Source of the DNA: an uncultured Bacteroidaceae bacterium
GTDB lineage: Bacteria > Bacteroidota > Bacteroidia > Bacteroidales > Bacteroidaceae
Assembly: GCA_934271655.1 (NCBI GenBank)
Contig: CAKQRW010000021.1
Location: forward strand, 1-51,593
DNA length: 51,593 bases
Reading direction: 5' to 3'
Shown: piece after piece, positions 7,577 to 15,227 of the stretch
Layout: every line of letters starts with the position of its first letter
Position numbering within the stretch: the stretch's first letter is position 1
Notes under the pieces: model-generated
Seen by the model: the letters and a program-made list of their open reading frames with translations, nothing else
Told to the model about the DNA's origin: nothing
The model's database searches: none
Program-made: the position numbers and the translations under genes

Positions 7577-10500
7577 ATGCTAAAGAAACTATTAACAGTG
7601 GCCCTGCTGCTCTCGGCAGGTGCTGTCGCCACACAGGCGCAGAGAAAGGTGCAGCCGCTCGGACGTGGAGTGGTGGCTGTGCAGAACGGTTCCAGCGTCA
7701 TGCTGACGTGGAGAAGGCTGGCGCAAGAGCCAGAGGACTGCAAGTATAATATATATGTGTCGAAGGCGAAGGAGGGACCCTTCACGCTGCTCAACCCATC
7801 ACCATTGGCGAACACCAACTATTCCACCTCCATCTCCAAGGTGCCAGTGGGAAGCTATGTGGCTGTGAGTCTCATAGACGGCGACGAGGAGAGTAATCCC
7901 AGCCAGCCGTTTCTCTTCAGAAACCAACTGCAGAGAAATATCTTCATGGAGATACACTTCGACAAGTCGCCGCTCGACAAGAAGCGGTACACCACAAAGT
8001 TTGTGTGGCCATGCGACCTTGACGGTGACGGTGAGTACGACTATGTGGTGGACCGCATCCCTGTGGACGGCTCGCGCAACCACTACATAGAGGGCTACCT
8101 GGCCGACGGCACCTTCCTCTGGAACGTGGACCTCGGGGTGAACGAGAAGCCGTGCGATGGCCAGAACGACAACCTTTGCGCCTACGACATCGACTGCGAC
8201 GGCAAGGGCGAGCTCATCGTGCAGACATCAGACGGCACACGCCTCTGGGACAGCCAGGCAGGCACATGGGGAGAATATCTGCTGCACAAGGACACGCCCG
8301 ACAGCGATGGCGACGGCATCACCGACTATGACACGCAGAGCCAGAGGAATCCTCCGCGCTACATGACCGTCATCGACGGAATGACAGGTGCGGAGAAGGC
8401 CACGGCTGAGTTTGCTTATGACGAGGCGTACAACCGCACCAACAAGGCTGCGCTCATGGGCGACGAGTACAACAAGCACGAGGGTCATGTCGGCATCTTC
8501 TACCACGACGGAGTGCATCCTGCCATTGTTGGCGAATGGCACACGCGCTCGGCCGACGGCTCCACACACTATTACCGCAACGTGGCTTTCGCCTATGACG
8601 GGGGCGAGTGGAAGCTGCTCTTCAGCGAGAAGCCAGGAGGATCCATCTTCCACCAGATACGCATAGCCGATGTCGATGGCGACGGATGTGACGAGATGCT
8701 CTCAGGAGCATACGCCATGGATCAGGACGGCTCCACGCTATACAACTCGGGCATAGCCCATGGCGACCGACACCGCATCAGCGACATTGACCCTGAGCGT
8801 CCAGGACTGGAGTGCTTTGCCATACAGCAGTATGCGCCCGACATGCTCGGGCAGATTCTCTACGATGCCGCAACGGGCGAGCCAATAAAGAAATGGTACT
8901 TGTCTGCCGTGGGCGATGTGGGACGAGGAGAGTGCATGGATGTGGACAAAAACCATCTCGGCTGGGAAATGTGGTCCACGATGGACGGTGTCTACGACGC
9001 CAAGGGCAACAGGATAGAGGGACTCACCAACACATATCCAACGGAGGGCATATGGTGGGACGGCAATCTGGACAGGGAAATATTGCAAACATCAGACTCG
9101 CACTACAACTTCTACATACAGGACTACGGCGGCGGACGCATCGTTCAACCTGCTAAGGACTCGGGCTATCAGCTGAAGACCAGCTATGGCAAGCGGGCCA
9201 AGTTCTGGGGTGACATCATAGGCGACTGGCGCGAGGAACTGGTCGTCATCAGGGAAGTGGACGGTGTGTGCCAGGGCATCGTGGGACTCACCACCGACCT
9301 GCCCACATCGGTCAACAACATCTACTGCTTGCAGCAAGACCCGCACTACCGCGGCGACTGCACCACACGCGGATATTACCAAAGTCCCAACCCTGGATTC
9401 TATCTCGGCTACGACATGCCTCGTCCGCAGCTGCCGCCAGTCATGGTGGCTGACGAGAGCACAGACGTGTTCGGCATCAGCGACGGACAGGCCACTGTCA
9501 CTCCGCGCAAGGGCATGAAGAACATATATGTGATGCCTGTGAAGGGGCAGACCATCACCATCAACTCTCTGGAGGGCGAGGCCGCACTATGGAAGTCGCA
9601 GCAGGGCACACTGGCTCTCAATGGTGACTGCACCACTACCGGACGCACCGTCATCTCGGAGGGCACGCTGCTGCTCAATGGCAGCATCAGCGGCACGGTA
9701 GATATCAGGGCACGAGGCACTCTGGCTGGCAATGGCTCGGTGGGCAGCATTCTTCTGGAGGGAGCGCTCAACTATGAGGGTGGTCGCATCATGCCCAATG
9801 GCTGCATCAGTGTGCTTGGCAACCTGAACCTGAACAGAAAGACATACATCGAGCTGGATGCAGACCGGGGCGATTGCGTGAAGGTCAATGGCAACCTCAC
9901 GGTCACCCAGCCTGTCATCTTCACCATCAACGCCTCTGACATCAAGAGCGGGGAATACAGGCTCATAGAGCACACTGGGACATTTGTTGGCCTGTTGTCG
10001 CGTTTCAGTGTGCGCGGACTTACAGGCAAAGCTTGCAGCATAGTGGACAAGGACGGCGCCATATGTCTGGTGGTGAAAGAGCAGCGTGACGCAACCAACG
10101 GTGTGGTATGGACAGGAATGGCCAGCAGCTCATGGGACTACAAGGCGGAGAACTTCTTGCTTGGCGGCCAGTCTTCCACATTCGTGGCTGGCGACGGAGT
10201 GGTCATCGGCGATGACTGCACACGCACTGCCATCGTCGTGGACGAGCTGATGCCTGTGGCTTCTGTCACATTCAAGAATGACGAGAAGTCTGTCACACTC
10301 AGCGGCGAAGGAGGCATTTCTGGCGAGGGCGACGTGATAGTGTCTGGCGCAGGAAAGGTGACATTCAACACCACCAAGAGCAACTACACAGGCAAGACTA
10401 TCATCAACTCAGGCACAGTCACCGTCAAGGAACTGGCCGAGGCTTGCACACCATCGTCTATTGGAGCCGCGCCTGCCGCTGCGGACTATTTCCAGATAGG

Positions 10501-11581
10501 GAAGGCCACGCTCATCATCAGCAACGCCAATACTGCCACCGACCGTGGACTGACGCTTAACGACACAGCTACCATACAGGTGACATCGGGCACCACATCG
10601 CTCAAGGGACTCGTAAAGGGTAGTGGAGTGCTGCGCAAGACAGGTGCGGGACAACTGAACATCACACGTGGAGGGGCCAACACATGGAGAAGCACCATTC
10701 TCCAGGCTGGCACTCTCGCAATGGGAGCCTACAACACCACCTTCGGCATAGCAACGTCAACAATACATGTGACCGGCAATGCTACATTGAACATGTTCGA
10801 CTCCAACTCTTCGTCATCTGCTCCTATATTCCAGAACACCATCGATATCGATGAGGGAAAGATGCTCACCTTCCGTGCAGGAAGCCGCTGTGCCATCAAG
10901 GGTGCGCTGGTGGGCAAGGGAACGTTCAAGGTAAGTTTTCCTTATGTGAGAGGCGACGTGTACACTAATGCCAGCAAGTTTGAGGGCGTGTATGAGGTGG
11001 CATCGGCCAACTGCCGCTTCGTCCAGGCCATGAACCTCTCCAAAGCCACACTCAAACTCGACGAGGGAGCGCACGCGGCAGGATACAAACCTGGCAAGGG
11101 CGATGAGGTCAGCTACACCCACACCATAGGCACGCTCACAGGCACCGGCACACTCGGCACTGGCACATGGCAGATAGCTCGACTTGCCATCAGCTACAAG
11201 GTCGCAGGTTCTGCCATCTTGTGCGATGCTCCCACTGTCAACGGCACAGCTCTGCTGAGGAACCTCGTTATAGACATGAGCTCGGCCGCAGGCACTGACA
11301 TCCCCGACGGAGCGGAGTTTGCCGTCATCAGAGGCACAGGCAAGCGTACGGTGACAGGCCCTGTCACTGTGTTGCCGGCCCAGCCCAAGCCTGGCTATGA
11401 ATGGGACACATCCAGTCTTGCAAGCAAGGGCATAATAACCATCAAACCTGTGCCAGACGCAGTCTGCACTCCAGAAGCGGTCGGCAACGGCACTGACATG
11501 TTCACTCTCAGTGGAACGAAGGCCGTCACACCAACTGAAGGAATATACATCACTAACAAGAAAAAGATTATAAGACGATGA
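7577..11581 (+). CDS. PL11 rhamnogalacturonan lyase with long autotransporter-type beta-strand-repeat extension
   Basis: A secreted polysaccharide lyase expected to cleave rhamnogalacturonan I. After a signal peptide (1-22) come an N-terminal fibronectin-like part and the PL11 propeller (to about 620), rich in calcium-binding loops such as DLDGDGEYD (148-155), DSDGDGITD (242-250) and DVDGDGCDE (365-373). Ordinary PL11 enzymes are about 600 residues; this one has 1334. The extra 700 residues are beta-strand repeats: GTLLLNGSISG-type repeats (about 690-760), and blocks of the autotransporter-associated kind (GAGKVTFNTTKSNYTGKTII; GSGVLRKTGAGQLNI). The C-terminus ends in GIYITNKKKIIRR, a short tail shared with other secreted proteins here. 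The stop overlaps the GH2 start (ATGA), indicating translational coupling. Confidence 0.85.
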   Translation: MLKKLLTVALLLSAGAVATQAQRKVQPLGRGVVAVQNGSSVMLTWRRLAQEPEDCKYNIYVSKAKEGPFTLLNPSPLANTNYSTSISKVPVGSYVAVSLIDGDEESNPSQPFLFRNQLQRNIFMEIHFDKSPLDKKRYTTKFVWPCDLDGDGEYDYVVDRIPVDGSRNHYIEGYLADGTFLWNVDLGVNEKPCDGQNDNLCAYDIDCDGKGELIVQTSDGTRLWDSQAGTWGEYLLHKDTPDSDGDGITDYDTQSQRNPPRYMTVIDGMTGAEKATAEFAYDEAYNRTNKAALMGDEYNKHEGHVGIFYHDGVHPAIVGEWHTRSADGSTHYYRNVAFAYDGGEWKLLFSEKPGGSIFHQIRIADVDGDGCDEMLSGAYAMDQDGSTLYNSGIAHGDRHRISDIDPERPGLECFAIQQYAPDMLGQILYDAATGEPIKKWYLSAVGDVGRGECMDVDKNHLGWEMWSTMDGVYDAKGNRIEGLTNTYPTEGIWWDGNLDREILQTSDSHYNFYIQDYGGGRIVQPAKDSGYQLKTSYGKRAKFWGDIIGDWREELVVIREVDGVCQGIVGLTTDLPTSVNNIYCLQQDPHYRGDCTTRGYYQSPNPGFYLGYDMPRPQLPPVMVADESTDVFGISDGQATVTPRKGMKNIYVMPVKGQTITINSLEGEAALWKSQQGTLALNGDCTTTGRTVISEGTLLLNGSISGTVDIRARGTLAGNGSVGSILLEGALNYEGGRIMPNGCISVLGNLNLNRKTYIELDADRGDCVKVNGNLTVTQPVIFTINASDIKSGEYRLIEHTGTFVGLLSRFSVRGLTGKACSIVDKDGAICLVVKEQRDATNGVVWTGMASSSWDYKAENFLLGGQSSTFVAGDGVVIGDDCTRTAIVVDELMPVASVTFKNDEKSVTLSGEGGISGEGDVIVSGAGKVTFNTTKSNYTGKTIINSGTVTVKELAEACTPSSIGAAPAAADYFQIGKATLIISNANTATDRGLTLNDTATIQVTSGTTSLKGLVKGSGVLRKTGAGQLNITRGGANTWRSTILQAGTLAMGAYNTTFGIATSTIHVTGNATLNMFDSNSSSSAPIFQNTIDIDEGKMLTFRAGSRCAIKGALVGKGTFKVSFPYVRGDVYTNASKFEGVYEVASANCRFVQAMNLSKATLKLDEGAHAAGYKPGKGDEVSYTHTIGTLTGTGTLGTGTWQIARLAISYKVAGSAILCDAPTVNGTALLRNLVIDMSSAAGTDIPDGAEFAVIRGTGKRTVTGPVTVLPAQPKPGYEWDTSSLASKGIITIKPVPDAVCTPEAVGNGTDMFTLSGTKAVTPTEGIYITNKKKIIRR

Positions 11582-14500
11582 AAATACACGCCATAGCACT
11601 CCTCTCGCTGCTCTGCGCCTTGTCAGCGCATGCACAGAGAGACATCAATTTCAACCGTGGCTGGCAACTGCATTATCCTGCCAGTTCCAGACTGCATCCA
11701 GGCGAAGTGAAGGCTGTCACACTGCCGCGGGCATGGAACGAAGACGAGGCTTTCCGCGTGGGGATAGCCAGCCTGCCCGACGACACATGCCGCTACACAA
11801 AGACGTTTGCCGCACCTGAGACGTGGCGTGGCAAGCATGTGTTCATCGAGTTTGAGGGAGCGCGCCAGGCAGCCGAGGTGTGGCTCAATGGTCATCATGT
11901 GGGACTGCACCAGAACGGCGTGATGGCTTTCGGTTTCGAATTGACGCCTTATATAAGGTATGGAGAGGAGAACCACATTGAGGTGCTCACCGACAACAGC
12001 TGGGCATATAAGGAACGTGGTGTGGAGCCAGGACCGGATGATGTGGCCGTTAAGGATGGCAATAGCCTGCCCAACAACACGCTGGAGCCATGCTCGTTTC
12101 AGTGGAACAACAAGAATTTCAATATGAACATGGGCGGACTTCCGAAAAACGTCAAGCTGCACGTCGTTGGCGATGTCTATCAGACACTGCCGCTCTACAG
12201 CAATCTGGGCACTACAGGCGTGTATGTCTATGGCACAGACTACGACATAGGACGCAGGCATGTCACGGCGCATGTGGAGTCGCAGGTCATCAACAGTTCT
12301 TCCGTGCCGAGGAAGGTGGCCCTTAGAGTGGAAATCTTCGACATCGATGGCAGAAAGGTGGCTGGCTTCAGCGGCAAGCCGCATCAGGCCATGCCCGGCG
12401 ACACCATCACGCTCGATGCCTCAAGGACTCTCTCCAATGTACATTTCTGGTCATGGGGCTACGGCTATCTCTACACTGTCATGACATCGCTCACGGGCGA
12501 TGGTGTCAGCGATGAGGCTCCTGTGAGGCTGCGCACAGGCTTCCGCAAGACATACTTCGGACAGGGCAAGATGCTGCTCAACGACCGCTGCATCATGGTG
12601 CATGGCTATGCGCAGCGCACAAGCAACGAATGGCCGTCGGTGGGCACAGATGTGCCAGCCTGGATGTCTGACTACAGCAATGGGCTGATGGTGCGCTCGG
12701 GAGGCAACCTGGTGAGATGGATGCATGTCACTCCTTCCAAACAGGATGTGGAGTCGTGCGACCGAGTGGGCCTCATGCAGGCTATGCCGGCTGGCGATGC
12801 AGAGAAAGATGTGACGGGACGCCACTGGCGGCAGCGCGCCGAACTGATGCGCGACGCCATCATCTACAACCGCAACAATCCCTCCATCATCTTCTACGAA
12901 TGCGGCAACAAGGCCATATCTCGGCAGCACATGGAGGAGATGAGGGCCTTGCGCGACAAGTACGACCCGCATGGAGGACGCGCCATAGGCTCAAGGGAGA
13001 TGCTCAATGTCGATGAGGCTGAGTATGGCGGCGAGATGCTCTACATCAACAAGTCTGGAGCCAAGCCGATGTGGGCCATGGAATACTGCCGCGACGAGGG
13101 CTACCGCATGTACTGGGACAATGTTTCCTATCCTTACCACCAGCAGGGCGCCGGACCGCTCTACCGCCGGGCTGATGCCAGCGAGTACAACCGCAACCAA
13201 GATGACCTTGCCATAGAGATGGTGCGTCGTTGGCACGACTACTTTGTGGTGCGCCCGGGCATGGGCAGGCGAGTCAGCTCAGGTGGAGTGAAGATAGTCT
13301 TTTCCGATACCAACACCCACGGACGCAGCGAGATGAACTACCGCACCAGTGGCGTGGTGGATGCCATGAGGATAGAGAAAGACGCATTCTACGCCCATCA
13401 GGTCATGTGGGGCTCATGGGTGGATATACAGCACAGTGCGTCACATATCATTGGCCACTGGAACTATCAAGACGGTACGGTAAAAGACGTGCACGTGGTC
13501 AGTACATCGCCTGTAGTGGAGCTGTTTGTCAACGGCAAGAGCGTAGGGCGGAGCGACAAGGCTGAATATTCCTTCCTTCACACGTTCCACAACGTGAAGT
13601 GGGAGAAAGGCGGGATCAGGGCCGTGGGCTACGCTGCCGATGGAGTCACACGCGAGTCGGAGGCAGCGCATGCTACGGCTGGTGAACCTCACAGCCTGAA
13701 GCTCACGCTCATGCAGAATCCTGTTGGCGGAATGAAAGCCGACGGAGCCGACTTGGCCATCGTGCAGGTGGAGGTCGTTGACAGTCAGGGTCGACGGTGC
13801 CCGCTCGACAACCGCTTCGTGCGGTGGACACTGAGCGGAGAGGCTGAGTGGCGCGGAGGCATAGGCAAGAGTCCCGACGGCGACAACTACGTGCTTGCAT
13901 CTATGGTGCCAGTGGAGGCTGGAGTGGGGCGTGTATTGGTACGATCCACCACGCGTCCAGGCGACATACGTCTTGTAGCGAAGGCCAATGGGATGCCCGA
14001 TGCCGAGATATGCTGGCGCTCTGAGCCTGGCGACCAGCCTGAGCCGCCATGCTGTCTGGTTCGCGGAGAGACCCCGTCCACACCTTCTTTTACAGAGAAG
14101 AAAGTGTCCGCGCGCATCGAGAGGGTGGAGGCTGGAGCCAACACGGAGACTGCCCGCACATCGTGCGACGACAATGAACTGACCGAATGGCGCAACGACG
14201 GCAGACTCTCCACTGCATGGATAGCCTACACACTCGCTGAGCCGACAGCCGTAGACGAGATAAGCCTCAAGCTGACCGGCTGGAGACAGCGCTCATATCC
14301 TATAGAGGTACTGGCCGACGGCAAGGTGGTGTGGAAGGGCAACACGGAAAAGTCGCTCGGCTACATCTCGCTTTTCATCACCAATCCTGTGAAGGCCAGG
14401 ACATACACCATAAGGCAGACTGGAGCCTCGGCCGATAAGGATGCCTTCGGACAGATAACAGAATTGGCAGGTGGAGCGGCCACAGAGCTGGACCTCTACA

Positions 14501-14589
14501 AGACTCCAGGCAGCGAGAAGGTGAAGGGTGAGCTGAGAATAGTCGAGGCCGACTTCCTGAGCATGATTAGAAATGCTCGAAGCAAATGA
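11578..14589 (+). CDS. Glycoside hydrolase family 2-like protein with atypical acid/base motif and C-terminal discoidin-like domain
   Basis: A secreted enzyme (signal peptide 1-19) with GH2 architecture: sugar-binding jelly roll (about 22-200, EVWLNGHHVG), immunoglobulin-like domain (about 205-325), TIM barrel (about 326-600), further Ig-like domains, and a discoidin/CBM32-like domain near 850-960. In GH2 enzymes the acid/base is the Glu of a GNE motif; here the position reads ECGNKAIS, with N444 followed by K445, and the nearest Glu is E441. The nucleophile candidate is E502 in WAMEYC. Either a subgroup with a shifted acid/base, or altered activity, is possible. Its overlap with PL11 suggests action on side chains or ends of rhamnogalacturonan, but the sugar specificity cannot be read from sequence. 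Confidence 0.8.
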   Translation: MKIHAIALLSLLCALSAHAQRDINFNRGWQLHYPASSRLHPGEVKAVTLPRAWNEDEAFRVGIASLPDDTCRYTKTFAAPETWRGKHVFIEFEGARQAAEVWLNGHHVGLHQNGVMAFGFELTPYIRYGEENHIEVLTDNSWAYKERGVEPGPDDVAVKDGNSLPNNTLEPCSFQWNNKNFNMNMGGLPKNVKLHVVGDVYQTLPLYSNLGTTGVYVYGTDYDIGRRHVTAHVESQVINSSSVPRKVALRVEIFDIDGRKVAGFSGKPHQAMPGDTITLDASRTLSNVHFWSWGYGYLYTVMTSLTGDGVSDEAPVRLRTGFRKTYFGQGKMLLNDRCIMVHGYAQRTSNEWPSVGTDVPAWMSDYSNGLMVRSGGNLVRWMHVTPSKQDVESCDRVGLMQAMPAGDAEKDVTGRHWRQRAELMRDAIIYNRNNPSIIFYECGNKAISRQHMEEMRALRDKYDPHGGRAIGSREMLNVDEAEYGGEMLYINKSGAKPMWAMEYCRDEGYRMYWDNVSYPYHQQGAGPLYRRADASEYNRNQDDLAIEMVRRWHDYFVVRPGMGRRVSSGGVKIVFSDTNTHGRSEMNYRTSGVVDAMRIEKDAFYAHQVMWGSWVDIQHSASHIIGHWNYQDGTVKDVHVVSTSPVVELFVNGKSVGRSDKAEYSFLHTFHNVKWEKGGIRAVGYAADGVTRESEAAHATAGEPHSLKLTLMQNPVGGMKADGADLAIVQVEVVDSQGRRCPLDNRFVRWTLSGEAEWRGGIGKSPDGDNYVLASMVPVEAGVGRVLVRSTTRPGDIRLVAKANGMPDAEICWRSEPGDQPEPPCCLVRGETPSTPSFTEKKVSARIERVEAGANTETARTSCDDNELTEWRNDGRLSTAWIAYTLAEPTAVDEISLKLTGWRQRSYPIEVLADGKVVWKGNTEKSLGYISLFITNPVKARTYTIRQTGASADKDAFGQITELAGGAATELDLYKTPGSEKVKGELRIVEADFLSMIRNARSK

Positions 14590-14622
14590 ATGGATAAGAA
14601 TGCCGATGTGGCAAGAATAGAA

Positions 14623-14669
14623 AAAAGTTTCCCAAACTCTCAAAAGGAGAGTCTGGGAAACTTTTCTTG
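14623..14669 (+). terminator. Intrinsic terminator of the PL11-GH2 operon
   Basis: A 19-bp stem with one mismatch (14623-14641 with 14647-14665) and loop AAAAG is followed by a T-rich tail. It starts 34 bp after the GH2 stop. The presumed 5' end of the group II intron lies in or just past the T tract. Confidence 0.8.
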
Positions 14670-15162
14670 TATGCTCGGCATGAGCATTGTCTAACGGGTG
14701 CAAGTCCCGAGTAAGCCCTAATATCGGGAATTGCATAGCCAAAGTCAAGGGTGTTCATCGTGAGGTGAAATCTGAAAGAAGCTGGCGGCAAACATCTGAC
14801 CTGACGAACAGAAACTTCATACAAGGCATTTGACCATGGATGAGATTGCAAGACAAACCAAAGTCCAATAGCTATTCGGAATGGCTGGTGTAAATGAAGC
14901 AGGCATAAGATGGAAAGACAATGCCCTTATCCGAGGAGGTCTTGCGGACGTGATGAATAGTATTTTGCAAGAAAATAACGCCTAAAAAAGCAAAACACCA
15001 ATGACAGCCTGTGTAGGGCAGGGTATGCCACTTTGATGGGCGAGTATCTCGAACGGCACCCAAAATAGGAACCTCCGTATACGGAACCGCATGTACGGTG
15101 GTGTGAGAGATCGGAAAACGAAAGTAGGAAGAAAACTACTTCGTTTTCCTCCTACTCGATTG
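14669..15162 (+). mobile_element. ORF-less group II intron (ribozyme only)
   Basis: About 490 nt without a credible ORF carries group II intron landmarks. The 5' part begins GTATGCTCGGCATGAGCAT, followed by TCTAACGGGTGCAAGTCCCG, a domain I-like segment. Near the 3' end is a domain V-like hairpin at about 15072-15101 (CTCCGTATACGGAACCGC pairing with TGTACGGTGG), then GTGTGAGAGATCGG, a domain VI-like stem (15113-15149) and the terminal CCTACTCGAT seen in many bacterial introns. No reverse transcriptase/maturase is present, so any mobility or efficient splicing would need help in trans. It directly follows a terminator hairpin, a site preferred by bacterial class C introns; the class was not determined. 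Exact ends are estimates. Confidence 0.75.
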
Positions 15163-15212
15163 TGTATAAATGCTACTTGCAGTTTATGTGCATAAATGCT
15201 ACTTGCAACTTT
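15162..15212. repeat. Two-copy 26-bp tandem repeat
   Basis: Two units starting GTGTATAAATGCTACTTGCA and GTGCATAAATGCTACTTGCA lie between the intron end and the MscS stop. The first overlaps the presumed intron boundary. Confidence 0.8.
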
Positions 15213-15227
15213 GTCCTGCAATTATCT

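Noticed and set aside
14872..15063. Small protein inside the intron
   Set aside because: The frame overlaps ribozyme-like sequence, has no family features and is much too short for a maturase.
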